Source: Alicyclobacillus sp. SO9 (GTDB lineage: Bacteria > Bacillota > Bacilli > Alicyclobacillales > Alicyclobacillaceae). Taken from it: 64,000 nucleotides of DNA. Both the position numbers and the translations under genes were made by a program. The stretch spans positions 2,976,001-3,040,000 of the forward strand of contig NZ_CP066339.1 of assembly GCF_016406125.1 (NCBI RefSeq), written 5' to 3'. The notes under the pieces are model-generated. The model worked only from the letters and a program-made list of their open reading frames with translations. It was not told the origin of the DNA and made no database searches. This document shows positions 17,289 through 26,017 of the stretch, piece after piece. Every line of letters starts with the position of its first letter. Positions within the stretch are counted from its first letter, which is position 1.

Positions 17289-17987
17289 CTATTTGTGTAA
17301 GCCGCACTCAGTTTTAAGCTGCCCGGCCCACCGCCCGCTGCGCGGATCTGCTCCAGGTTTCACGGGCAGTGTGCAATAGGCGCAGCCTATACTCGGGTAA
17401 CCGTTGTCATGCAGGGGATTATAAGGAACCTTATGGGTGCGAATGTAAGACCACACGTCAGTCTCCGTCCACCGAACCAGTGGATTCACTTTCACAACAT
17501 TAAATTTTGCGTCCCGTTCAAATACCTGAGCATTCGCTCGTGTTGGCGCTTGATCACGTCGGATTCCCGTGACCCATCCATCCACCGAACTCAGGAACTC
17601 TGTAAGTGGCCGCACTTTTCGGAGGTCGCAGCACAAAGTGGCATTATTCTCCCACAGCCTGTCACCGTACTGCTCTTGCTGTTCCTGCAATGACAGACGT
17701 GGTGTAACCCGAATCAAGTTCGGTATTCCGTACTTGTTGACTGCTTCATCTATTAATTGATAGGTCTCTCTGAACAAAACATCCGTATCCAAATAAAAGA
17801 CTGTAGTTGTGGGATTGATTTTCATAACAATATCAAGAAGTACCATATCCTCAGCACCGAAACTGCAGGCAAGGGCAAGACTCGGAATGACCTTCAGAGC
17901 TTTGTCTATCGTCCTTTCAGGAGACTGTGCTTCAAACACGCTTGAAAGTTCGTTGCACTGCTCTTGACTCAATCCAGTTGTTTCCAC
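17289..17987 (-). CDS. cysH: Phosphoadenylyl/adenylyl-sulfate reductase
   Basis: This 232-residue enzyme reduces APS or PAPS to sulfite with thioredoxin. Visible are the PP-loop region [16 protein letters not shown], the cysteine pairs CCDLRK near residue 119 and CAYC near 202, which together bind a 4Fe-4S cluster, and the catalytic ECGLH at the C terminus. The Fe-S cysteines point to APS reductase activity, consistent with the absence of an APS kinase gene here. A GTG start with GAGGTG upstream is used. It is the first gene of the cysH-sat-TauE operon. Confidence 0.95.
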   Translation of the reverse strand: METTGLSQEQCNELSSVFEAQSPERTIDKALKVIPSLALACSFGAEDMVLLDIVMKINPTTTVFYLDTDVLFRETYQLIDEAVNKYGIPNLIRVTPRLSLQEQQEQYGDRLWENNATLCCDLRKVRPLTEFLSSVDGWVTGIRRDQAPTRANAQVFERDAKFNVVKVNPLVRWTETDVWSYIRTHKVPYNPLHDNGYPSIGCAYCTLPVKPGADPRSGRWAGQLKTECGLHK

Positions 17988-18029
17988 AGCAGCACCTCTT
18001 CGCTTTTTCTATTTGATTTTCATATAAGT

Positions 18030-18058
18030 ATCATAAGTAATATTTATATATTGCTCAA
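18030..18058 (-). promoter_or_regulatory. Promoter of the cysH operon
   Basis: On the reverse strand TTGAGC (18058-18053), a 17-base spacer and TATGAT (18035-18030) lie about 45 bases upstream of the cysH GTG. The forward strand here has ATAAGTA twice in an A/T-rich stretch, a possible regulator site. Confidence 0.55.
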
Positions 18059-18114
18059 GTGAACTTTTTGTGTAGGCTTTGCTCAATGTCGCTCACCGTT
18101 TGTTTACCTTCACA

Positions 18115-18165
18115 CGAGAAAGAGGCACCTGTGTGTCCTGTGTGCGGCAGGCTCACAAGTGCCTC
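18115..18165 (-). terminator. Terminator of the symporter operon
   Basis: GAGGCACCTGTG (18122-18133) pairs with CACAAGTGCCTC (18154-18165) with one mismatch. On the reverse strand the stem is followed by TCTTTCTC. It lies 52 bases beyond the symporter stop. Confidence 0.6.
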
Positions 18166-18217
18166 ATGATTACTGCAGATACTATAGAACAATCGTTATT
18201 CGCATTTGCGACGGGGG

Positions 18218-19684
18218 TTACGCCTCTAGTTCCGGTGCTACCGCAAGCTCCACTTTCTTCGTAAATGCACTGACCGCGAAGGTCACAATCAAATTGAGTA
18301 TCATAGCCACGATACCTACGTTCAAGTCCTTGCCCCACTGCGGCAGGAAGGGGAAGATTGTTCCTACAGTTTGGTGCGACAAACTGACGACAGCCACTAC
18401 AACTTCACCAGTGAGAATTCCAGCAAATGCGCCTGCTTTAGAAATTGGGTTGCGCTTAGCCAAACTAAACAGGATGGCTGGGAAGAACTGTGTCACAAAA
18501 CTGTACCCCATGAGCAGCAGCGCCACAATGGTGTCACCGCCATGGAAGGTAAAGTACAGTGCAATCAGAGCCACTACAGGGACCAAGTACTTCGCAAGTG
18601 CTGAGACTTGGGCATCGGTTGCTTGGCTGTTGAAAACCTTATAGATGTTTTTCGACATCATGGTTGCACTCGTCATCATCAACATCGATCCGGGGACAAT
18701 TGCACACAACAACCCAGCGGCTCCAATGACACCCAGGAACCAAGGTGAAAATGCTTTTTTCGAGACAGCCAAAAGCGCCAAATCTGGATTGTTCAAATGC
18801 GGAACCTGCAGAATCGCGGCGAATCCAACGAAGAAAACGAACAGCAATACCAGTTGATACAAGGGAAAGATCACCGCATTTCTTCGGAAAATCTTCTCGT
18901 GTTTTGCCGTGAAGATGGCACCAAAAGAGTGCGGCCAAGTGTAGAACCCAAGGGCGGTCAAGAGAACCGTTGAGATAAACCAGGAAATGCTCATTCCCTT
19001 GGTGCTCAAGGTGAGGAAGCCTGGTTTTACCTGATTGATTTGCTGAAACATGTGACCGAATCCACCATAGAAATGAAAGGGCAAGTAAATACCCAAGATT
19101 AACACAATCAACAATACCATGGCGTCTTTCACGACGGAAGTCCAGGCAGAGCCGTGAACGCCGGACGTCATGACGTAGATGGTTACTGCGATGACGCCAA
19201 TCCAAATGGCCAAGGTCGAGGAAATCGTTCCGTAGGACGCTTCCTGCACAATCAGCCCCAAGCCTTTTAACTGCAGAACAAGATACGGGACCATGGCTAC
19301 AATACCAATGATGGAAACCGTGACACCGAGGCTAGGACTGTTGTATTTACTGACAAAGAAGTCCGATTGTGATACAAGCCTGTGTTTTTTTGAATAACGC
19401 CAAATTGCCGGAAGCAGCCAATAGGACATGATGTAGGCCAGTGCACCGTAGCTTAAAATGTAGAAAGTCGGCGCCCCTTTTCCGTAAGACCAGCCGCTTC
19501 CCCCTAAAAATGTGAATGTTGTGTAAATTTCACCTGCACTGAGCAGGAACACAAACAAGGTACCGAAACTCCGTCCGCCAGTAGTCCATTGTTCCAGGTT
19601 CATGGTCTTGCCGCGCCTTGCACGAATACCCAAATAAATGGAAAGCAGCAGGAACAAAAAAATTATCGCTAATGCACTGTTCAC
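18218..19684 (-). CDS. Sodium:solute symporter (SSS family)
   Basis: This 488-residue protein has about thirteen hydrophobic helices and SSS features: EQWTTGGRSFG after the first helix, FTFLGGSGWSYGKG, and GVHGSAWTSVVKDAMVL in the middle. It would import a small organic solute with sodium. A GTG start with GGGAGGTG upstream is used, and the GTG overlaps the stop of the DUF3311 gene by four bases. Such an SSS/DUF3311 pair is a common two-gene transporter arrangement. Its place behind three amidohydrolase genes suggests the substrate is an N-acylated or N-carbamoylated amino acid or related carboxylate. Confidence 0.9.
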   Translation of the reverse strand: MNSALAIIFLFLLLSIYLGIRARRGKTMNLEQWTTGGRSFGTLFVFLLSAGEIYTTFTFLGGSGWSYGKGAPTFYILSYGALAYIMSYWLLPAIWRYSKKHRLVSQSDFFVSKYNSPSLGVTVSIIGIVAMVPYLVLQLKGLGLIVQEASYGTISSTLAIWIGVIAVTIYVMTSGVHGSAWTSVVKDAMVLLIVLILGIYLPFHFYGGFGHMFQQINQVKPGFLTLSTKGMSISWFISTVLLTALGFYTWPHSFGAIFTAKHEKIFRRNAVIFPLYQLVLLFVFFVGFAAILQVPHLNNPDLALLAVSKKAFSPWFLGVIGAAGLLCAIVPGSMLMMTSATMMSKNIYKVFNSQATDAQVSALAKYLVPVVALIALYFTFHGGDTIVALLLMGYSFVTQFFPAILFSLAKRNPISKAGAFAGILTGEVVVAVVSLSHQTVGTIFPFLPQWGKDLNVGIVAMILNLIVTFAVSAFTKKVELAVAPELEA

Positions 19685-19881
19685 TCTACATCACCTCCCT
19701 GGTTTTTCGGATCAAATCGATAAATCACAAACATCACAACAGACGTCAAAACCACCCACATGACAATCCAAAACAGAATAAACGGCATACCCAAAACGTA
19801 TGGAGTCACACGATTTGCAAAGCCAATGCCTCCCAAAATCCCGATAAACGGCAACAGCGCCAACCAGGTTACCGGCCTCAT
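19681..19881 (-). CDS. DUF3311 small membrane protein
   Basis: A 66-residue protein with two hydrophobic segments and the conserved PFIGILGGIGFANRVTP stretch followed by MPFILFWIVMWV, characteristic of DUF3311 proteins that accompany SSS symporters. The second of two close ATG codons (19881) has AAGGAGG at seven-base spacing. It probably acts as a small accessory subunit of the symporter; its biochemical role is unknown. Confidence 0.85.
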   Translation of the reverse strand: MRPVTWLALLPFIGILGGIGFANRVTPYVLGMPFILFWIVMWVVLTSVVMFVIYRFDPKNQGGDVE

Positions 19882-19915
19882 TATCATCCCTCCTTCCTCG
19901 ACTCAGATCGTTTAT

Positions 19916-21106
19916 CTACTCCTCGCTATTCAACTTAAAAACAGCGTGGATAAACGCCTTTACGCCTATGGGCAACGCAGTTTCATCTACCGTGAAGCGC
20001 GGGTGGTGGTGCGGATAAACGATATCTTTCTCCTCATTTCGAGCGCCCACATAGAAGAAAACTCCTGGTGCTTTTTGCTGGTATGCTGAAAAATCCTCCC
20101 CGCCCATGGTCGGTGGCAGTTCCTGCACTACAGACTCCGAGAATGCTTCCACAAGACACTCTCGTAGTTTTTCTGTGACAGCTTCATCGTTAATGACTGG
20201 GCGATACCCTCTCTCGTATTTGAACGTGTAGGTTGCACCATGGGCATCTGTAACTCCTTTGATAACCCGTTCCATCAGAGCTGGAACTTCAGTGCGAAGC
20301 TCGGGTCGGAACGAGCGTACGGTACCCATCATCTCGACACTGCCTGGGATGACATTATGTGTGGTGCCCCCAACAAACTTGGTGACGGATAGGACCGCTG
20401 GGTCAACGGGATCGAGATTGCGTGACACAACATGCTGCAGATTGGTAACCACCTGAGCTGCGACTGCAATACTGTCTACCGTCTCCTGAGGCTGGGCCGC
20501 ATGACCACCCTTGCCCTTGACTGTGATATAGAAGGTATCCGGCGCTGCCATGAATGCTCCAGCCCGAATCCCGATTTTGCCAACTGTCAAAGGCGACCAC
20601 AGGTGGATCCCGATGACCTGCTCCACACCTTCCATCACGCCCGCGTTTACCATTTCTTCTGCTCCCCCGGGGAACAACTCCTCGGCATGCTGAAAGATGA
20701 AACGGACCTCCCCAGGAATATCCGGTTGCATCGCAAGCAGCAATTTGGCCGTGCCAAGCAGCATGGCTGTGTGACCATCGTGACCACAAGCGTGCATGAC
20801 GCCGTCGTTTTTGGATTTGAACTCAAAGCTGTTTTCCTCCGTAATGGGCAGTGCATCCATATCCGCCCGGACTCCCAAGACACGGCCAGGCTTTCCGCCT
20901 TTCAGCTTGGCAACCACACTGGTCGGCGTGGGACGAGTTATCTCCAGATTGCCGCCAAAACTCTTCAATGTGTCATAGATGAACTGAGAGGTTTTTTCCT
21001 CCTGAAAGGATAGCTCCGGGTTTTCATGCAAATATCTACGCCAGCCGATAACTTCTTCTTTGACAGATTCAACTCTCGATTCCAAATCTTCCAACATAAC
21101 AGACAT
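19916..21106 (-). CDS. M20 family amidohydrolase (N-acyl-amino-acid/hippurate hydrolase type)
   Basis: This 396-residue metallohydrolase shows the M20D pattern: RRYLHENPELSFQEEKT, VRADMDALPITEE, the zinc-ligand motif HACGHDGHTAMLLG near residue 105, FQHAEELFPGGA with the catalytic Glu, GKGGHAAQPQ, and a terminal PHHHPRF. Enzymes of this group release amino acids from N-acetyl, N-benzoyl or similar conjugates in the cytoplasm. The ATG at 21106 has GGGAGG upstream. It lies in an operon with the symporter, so it probably processes the imported solute. Confidence 0.9.
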   Translation of the reverse strand: MSVMLEDLESRVESVKEEVIGWRRYLHENPELSFQEEKTSQFIYDTLKSFGGNLEITRPTPTSVVAKLKGGKPGRVLGVRADMDALPITEENSFEFKSKNDGVMHACGHDGHTAMLLGTAKLLLAMQPDIPGEVRFIFQHAEELFPGGAEEMVNAGVMEGVEQVIGIHLWSPLTVGKIGIRAGAFMAAPDTFYITVKGKGGHAAQPQETVDSIAVAAQVVTNLQHVVSRNLDPVDPAVLSVTKFVGGTTHNVIPGSVEMMGTVRSFRPELRTEVPALMERVIKGVTDAHGATYTFKYERGYRPVINDEAVTEKLRECLVEAFSESVVQELPPTMGGEDFSAYQQKAPGVFFYVGARNEEKDIVYPHHHPRFTVDETALPIGVKAFIHAVFKLNSEE

Positions 21107-21218
21107 CAATAACGCCTCCCGTTACATTCAAATGTCTTCCCAAAGCGTGGACAAGGCCTAGTTCACAGACCTATCATGAGGCCTTTGGCCTAGTCTCTTT
21201 GTTCTTGCAGGCATCAAA

Positions 21219-21254
21219 TCAGGACAGCTTCTTCCAAGTCAGGACAGCTTCTTC
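21219..21254 (-). repeat. Short direct repeat at the 3' end of the hydrolase gene
   Basis: The last 16 bases of the hydrolase gene, including the stop, occur twice at a 20-base period (21219-21234 and 21239-21254). The second copy lies just past the stop codon and looks like a local duplication. Confidence 0.85.
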
Positions 21255-22462
21255 AATGTGCGGTAGAGTACTTGTGCAGCCGCGGCACAATCCTCTTTGC
21301 TGGTATATTCGTCTGGATGATGGCTAATCCCATCTTTAGACCGCGCGAAAATCATGCCAATGGGACACAAAACTGCCAACTGCATGCCATCGTGACCCGC
21401 GCCGCTGGGCAGAAACGGTGCCGTAAATCCTGCTTCTTTGGCGGCTTCGGACATCAGTATCTGCACCGTTTCGTCGCACTGCACAGGTTGAATCCGCTGC
21501 AGTTCTTTGATTTCGGACTTCAGGCCGCGCTCCGTGCAAACCTTACGGATGTATGCTCGAATCGCAGTTTCAGCGGCATCTCTCTGGGCAACATCAATGT
21601 CTCTCAAATCCAACGTAAATTCCACGTCTCCAGGAATGATATTGACCCCGCCAGGGGAGACCCTCAATTGCCCCACTGTGCCAACCGTCCTTGGGTGTCT
21701 GCTAGTCTCCTCTTCAATAAATTGAATCATTTCGCTGGCACCGACCAGGGCGTCTTTGCGAAGATTCATTGGAGTCGCTCCGGCATGACCGGCTTCACCG
21801 TAAACCCGAACCTGAAGCCACACAGGCCCCGCTATCCCTGTTACGACACCGACCGGTTCGTTCCTCAACTCCAGCACCTTGCCCTGTTCGATGTGTACTT
21901 CTAGATACGCTCGAACCGATCCCGGTTTCCGCGCCGCATCCAAAAACCCTTCAGGGTTGAAGCCCTGTGCTTTCATGGCTTCCGCAATGCTAGTGCCGTT
22001 ATTATCCGTCCGGTCAAAGTCCTCCGGCCGTAAAGTTCCGGCAGCCGCTCGGCTGCCAATCATACCAAAGTGAAAGCGAGATCCCTCCTCGTCAGTGAAG
22101 GCCACTACTTCGATAGGATGCCTGTTCTTGTGACCTTCCTCCTGCATTGCTTGCACCGCTTCTATGCCAGAAAGGACACCAAGCGGGCCGTCGAAGTCTC
22201 CGCCGTTTGGCACCGAGTCCACATGAGAGCCTACTAGAATCACCGATGCTGCGGGATCCGTTCCTTCAAGACGGCCAACTAAATTACCCACTGCATCTTC
22301 ACGAACCTCCAAACCCGCAGCCCTCATGTACTTTGACACCTGATTTTTCACAGCACGTTCTTCATCTGTAAACGAAAAGCGATTCACACCGCCGTCCGGA
22401 CTCTGTCCATATTCGTGCAAAGCCTTCAAGCGATGCCACAACCTGTCTGCGTTAAGAGTCAA
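21239..22462 (-). CDS. Zn-dependent hydrolase, M20C (N-carbamoyl-L-amino acid hydrolase/allantoate amidohydrolase type)
   Basis: This 407-residue protein is of the hydantoinase/carbamoylase family: GGVNRFSFTDEER near residue 24, the metal ligands in GSHVDSVPNGGDFDGPLGV, the catalytic FTDEEGSRF, EVHIEQGKVLE, and GAGHDGMQLA near the end. It hydrolyses a ureido or amide bond of N-carbamoyl amino acids, allantoate or ureidoglycine. The absence of hydantoinase or allantoinase genes favours an N-carbamoyl amino acid. A TTG start with GAGGATG upstream is used. Confidence 0.9.
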   Translation of the reverse strand: MTLNADRLWHRLKALHEYGQSPDGGVNRFSFTDEERAVKNQVSKYMRAAGLEVREDAVGNLVGRLEGTDPAASVILVGSHVDSVPNGGDFDGPLGVLSGIEAVQAMQEEGHKNRHPIEVVAFTDEEGSRFHFGMIGSRAAAGTLRPEDFDRTDNNGTSIAEAMKAQGFNPEGFLDAARKPGSVRAYLEVHIEQGKVLELRNEPVGVVTGIAGPVWLQVRVYGEAGHAGATPMNLRKDALVGASEMIQFIEEETSRHPRTVGTVGQLRVSPGGVNIIPGDVEFTLDLRDIDVAQRDAAETAIRAYIRKVCTERGLKSEIKELQRIQPVQCDETVQILMSEAAKEAGFTAPFLPSGAGHDGMQLAVLCPIGMIFARSKDGISHHPDEYTSKEDCAAAAQVLYRTLKKLS

Positions 22463-22676
22463 TCCATCTCATCCTCTTTGGGTACGCCTTTTTGCTATAA
22501 GGTTTTTTGATGCAAAGCCTTCATATAGAGCTTTCTGTTTACAATCTTACCGCCGCTATAAGCCGCTCCAATATACGCACCACAAATACCAATAAATGTT
22601 TTCGGTTGATTTACGGTTAATCTTATTTTTCAGAATTATATCATCATAGATATGGAGACGTCTAGATGCTTTTGTG

Positions 22677-24050
22677 CTATTTTTGTTTTCTTAGTGTGAT
22701 TTGATAAAGCTTTCGGGGCCGTCCTTGCATGAACGGTGTCTCTTCCCCGCGTACCTTAGCAAACCCACTTTTTTCGAGGGTTCCCAAGATACGCCGGGCG
22801 CTGCGAGGAAGAATCTGAAGATTTTGCGCTAGTTCATTTGCGGTCAGCTCATCAGTACCGAGTTTATGAAGCACATGGGTAACCTTGCTTAGCGTAGAAA
22901 CACTCAGGCCAGCAATATCGGCCACGTTCTGCAATCCTTCATCTGCGTAGTCATAGGAGAGACTTTGTTGTTCTGTGCGGTCTTTGTCCGAAAACACCTT
23001 GATTTTTTTGTTGTCAAAAACAACGACCCAGTTCTCATTTCTGTACTTTCGCGCATGCCGCATGGCCATAGTCGCATTCTCCTGTGCTTCAAAGACCGTT
23101 CTGCCAATCCCAATACCACAACTCATAGATTCCAGTCCTGCCCGCGATTGAGTGGTGCCCTCAAGGTCACTGGCTTTCTTACGAAACCCCTCAGTCACGT
23201 CTGCCAATGCGCCTCTTGTTGTCAGAATCATCCCTTCAGTCTCACCCATCCAGCGTACCGATCCTTGCAGCTTTTTGGCGTAGCCCTCAATGGCTGCAGT
23301 TACCTGTCTTGTCCGAATGGACTCTGTCCTTCTGGACTGCCCTTCGATGGATTCCGGCTCGGTTGGCGTCCGGTTCGGCTCCGCTGGCGTCGCGCTTGTT
23401 GGCTGAACGGAGGTAAACTCGAATAGTTGTACTGCAATTTGACTATCGCGAAAGTGCAGCATCTCAAAGGTTTGGATGACGTCGGATAAAGCACGTTCAA
23501 TGGCGAATCGAGTGGAAAGGACATGGTGTGCCGGGATGCCCTTGTCAGCTAATGCTAAATGCGCCGATCGGAGACACGTGACTACTGCCTTGACACGCCC
23601 CTGTCTGTACAACTCTTCATGGTGGCGAATCAGTGTCTCTCTAGTTCTTGCAGAACTGTAGAACTCACGGGGGAATTCGCTGACAATCCCGGTCTCGTGC
23701 AGCATTTTGCTGATTTCTTCGGCTGTGATGGTATCCAGACTGATTTCTCGAATTGAAATGTCGTGTTCATGAGCCAAATAGAGGAGTACAGGGTATAAGC
23801 TGAAACCCGTGTGCTCTAAATAGAACAGCGGTACGTGAAGCTGACCCCACGCCCTAGCAATTTCATAGGGAATTTTGCCGCTAAACAGCCACATATCTGA
23901 TGTATGAGCGTGCTCTGACAAAAGCGGAATGACTTCATTCTCATCCCAGTAGATGTATGGATGAACTTCCAAAGACGGATAGCCTTGAGCAACCTCAAGT
24001 ATTCTCTTCATTGAGTCATCCGCACCGATTACCCCTAAATGTATTTTCAT
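22677..24050 (-). CDS. Multidomain regulator with cyclase-like core and C-terminal winged helix
   Basis: A 457-residue protein I cannot assign to a named family. Residues 1-190 look like an alpha/beta sensor domain (LGVIGADDSMKRILEVAQG, with repeated strand/helix units). Residues 200-240 are a Pro/Ser/Thr/Glu-rich linker. Residues 245-375 resemble a degenerate GGDEF or GTP-cyclohydrolase-III-like domain (CGIGIGRTVFEAQENATMAM). The C-terminal 70 residues form a winged helix (LTANELAQNLQILPRSARRI, then GRPRKLYQI). The gene begins two bases after the upstream M20 gene and lies inside the amidohydrolase operon, so it is the probable local regulator. Confidence 0.6.
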   Translation of the reverse strand: MKIHLGVIGADDSMKRILEVAQGYPSLEVHPYIYWDENEVIPLLSEHAHTSDMWLFSGKIPYEIARAWGQLHVPLFYLEHTGFSLYPVLLYLAHEHDISIREISLDTITAEEISKMLHETGIVSEFPREFYSSARTRETLIRHHEELYRQGRVKAVVTCLRSAHLALADKGIPAHHVLSTRFAIERALSDVIQTFEMLHFRDSQIAVQLFEFTSVQPTSATPAEPNRTPTEPESIEGQSRRTESIRTRQVTAAIEGYAKKLQGSVRWMGETEGMILTTRGALADVTEGFRKKASDLEGTTQSRAGLESMSCGIGIGRTVFEAQENATMAMRHARKYRNENWVVVFDNKKIKVFSDKDRTEQQSLSYDYADEGLQNVADIAGLSVSTLSKVTHVLHKLGTDELTANELAQNLQILPRSARRILGTLEKSGFAKVRGEETPFMQGRPRKLYQITLRKQK

Positions 24051-24052
24051 CT

Positions 24053-25318
24053 CTATTTCCCTTTACTCGAAAGTAGTTTCAGCGCGATGCGTTCCAACAC
24101 ATTGACGGCTCTTTCAAGAGCGTCCTCCCGAATATCAAAGCGGGGATTATGATGTGGTGCCGGAATCGGCGTGCCCACTACCATATAGGTTGCCTTTCCG
24201 CCCCGATTTTGGACACGCTCCATGAAAAAGGTCGCGTCCTCGCTGGCACCGAGCGGATGAGACGGCTTCACGGACGTAAAGCCGTTTACTTGTTGCGCCT
24301 CTGCCATGGCAATCTGGACAAGTTCGTCGTCACATTTTGCCGCAATGGTTTTACCAGTGACCGTTATGGATAAGTCTAAACCATGCATCTTTGCACTGTA
24401 CTCCAAAATAGATGTAACGCGGTGCTCTAAATCCGCGTGAATATCAGACGACTCTGCCCTGCACTCGAGTGTCATCGTTGCTTGCTCAGCAATAATATTG
24501 GCCGCTGTCCCCCCGTGCAGCATACCCACATTGACGCGAGTGGGACCACCGCTGAACCGTGGGACTGCATGTATGTTCATCAAGGCGCTGGCCGCTCCTA
24601 ATAAGGCGTTTCTCCCTTGTTCCGGTGCCGCTGCTGCATGGGCCGCAATACCCTGAAAGTGTGCCTGCATTTTCGTCGAAGCCAAGAACTCATGTGTTCC
24701 TCCACTCACTGCACCATCCGGCAAATCAAGGCCTAAATGCAATCCGAAAAAGTAGTCCACATCGTCTGCCACACCAGCTTGAACCATGGCATAGGCACCG
24801 CGCCCCCCCTCTTCGGCAGGTTGAAAAATCAGCTTTAAGACGCCTTCAAAAGGAGTATTCACCATTTTCTCTGCAAAGGCTAATCCGATGGACGTATGAC
24901 CGTCGTGTCCGCAGGCGTGCATTTGTCCAGGGTGCTGCGACTCGAATCCCAACTGAGCGGGCCGGTGATGTTCGCTAGTAGACTCCTGTACTGGCAACGC
25001 ATCCATGTCAAAGCGAACTGCCATTACTTCACCTTTGCTCCCTTTCGCTAAAGTTGCAACAATGCCCGTAAGACCGCCCTGCATTTTCTTGAGAACAGCA
25101 GGATTGGCGTCTTCTGACAGAGCTCTCTCATAGGCGGCCTGAAGTTCGGAGTCTGATGGAACCCCCATGCGCTCCTGCGCTACCATCACTTCAGGCCCAT
25201 AGTGCACCTCATACCCCAATGACTCCAGCCTGCGAACAACTATGCTTGCAGTGCGAAACTCCGTAAATCCGACTTCCGGATGCCTGTGCAAGTCACGCCG
25301 CATTGCAATGATATCCAC
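24053..25318 (-). CDS. M20 family amidohydrolase (aminobenzoyl-glutamate hydrolase-like)
   Basis: This 421-residue protein is an M20D peptidase with RRDLHRHPEVGFTEFRT at the N terminus, VRFDMDALPVQES, HACGHDGHTSIGLAF, FQPAEEGGRGAY and a terminal APHHNPRFD. Compared with the other M20 gene it has an insertion around residues 45-80, as in the A subunit of p-aminobenzoyl-glutamate hydrolase. The GTG start has GGGGGAG upstream. It is the first gene of the six-gene amidohydrolase/symporter cluster. The exact N-acyl substrate is unknown. Confidence 0.88.
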   Translation of the reverse strand: MDIIAMRRDLHRHPEVGFTEFRTASIVVRRLESLGYEVHYGPEVMVAQERMGVPSDSELQAAYERALSEDANPAVLKKMQGGLTGIVATLAKGSKGEVMAVRFDMDALPVQESTSEHHRPAQLGFESQHPGQMHACGHDGHTSIGLAFAEKMVNTPFEGVLKLIFQPAEEGGRGAYAMVQAGVADDVDYFFGLHLGLDLPDGAVSGGTHEFLASTKMQAHFQGIAAHAAAAPEQGRNALLGAASALMNIHAVPRFSGGPTRVNVGMLHGGTAANIIAEQATMTLECRAESSDIHADLEHRVTSILEYSAKMHGLDLSITVTGKTIAAKCDDELVQIAMAEAQQVNGFTSVKPSHPLGASEDATFFMERVQNRGGKATYMVVGTPIPAPHHNPRFDIREDALERAVNVLERIALKLLSSKGK

Positions 25319-25439
25319 TGTGCTGCTCCCCCTTTGTAATATCTAGATTGTATTGAATGACCCAAAGTTCGGCAATAGACTGGCAACGAAGAACATACAG
25401 CTTGTGCATCGCAATGCGAAGATTAAATATTGTAGTCTC

Positions 25440-25465
25440 TGTAACAACTGCCAATGCGGTTCGTC
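25440..25465 (+). promoter_or_regulatory. ECF-type promoter upstream of the sigma gene
   Basis: TGTAAC, exactly 16 bases, then CGTC resembles the SigW-class ECF promoter (TGAAAC-N16-CGTA). It lies 27 bases before the GTG start of the ECF sigma gene, consistent with autoregulation, as is usual for this class. Confidence 0.6.
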
Positions 25466-25492
25466 AAATTGACAGCAAGCGAGGTGATGCAC

Positions 25493-26017
25493 GTGAGTGA
25501 AGACAGATACGAGGAGATTCACTCGTTGTTTCAACTAGAAGCAACTAATTTGTATAACTATGTTTCGCACATGTGTCCTCCTTGGATGGACGCCCAAGAT
25601 GTGGTACAGGATGTGTTCATAAAGGCTTTTCGGTATTGGCACAAATTTAACCACAAATCCAGTGCACGAACGTGGCTCTTCAAAATTGCCCGAAATCACA
25701 TTAAGGATATGTATCGCAAGGAGAAAAGAGAGTCTGAATCACTGTACCGTCTACAATCTAGTTCTCGCCAGTCCACAAGCCTATCTTCATCCCTTGAACT
25801 ACAAGAAATCATTGAGTTATTGCCACTTATGCAACGTGAAACTATTTTTCTGCGAATCATCCAGGGATTTTCAACGAAGGAAACTGCTGAGATTCTTAAG
25901 GTATCACCCATGAACGTGCGAGTTTCACTCTATCGCGCGCGTAAACTGATTGTGAAGCTATGGTTCTCGGATAGTGCAGATGAAGGGGGTAAATTACATG
26001 GAGAAAACCTACATTGA
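25493..26017 (+). CDS. ECF RNA polymerase sigma factor
   Basis: This 174-residue sigma factor has region 2 (DAQDVVQDVFIKAFRYWHKF, then ARTWLFKIARNHIKDMYRK) and region 4 (LPLMQRETIFLRIIQGFSTK, then a helix-turn-helix MNVRVSLYRARKL), with a short linker and no region 3. The GTG at 25493 has GAGGTG six bases upstream; earlier in-frame starts lack that spacing. It overlaps the anti-sigma gene by 20 bases, the usual sign of translational coupling. It should direct polymerase to ECF promoters such as the one at 25440 once released from its anti-sigma factor. Confidence 0.92.
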   Translation: MSEDRYEEIHSLFQLEATNLYNYVSHMCPPWMDAQDVVQDVFIKAFRYWHKFNHKSSARTWLFKIARNHIKDMYRKEKRESESLYRLQSSSRQSTSLSSSLELQEIIELLPLMQRETIFLRIIQGFSTKETAEILKVSPMNVRVSLYRARKLIVKLWFSDSADEGGKLHGENLH

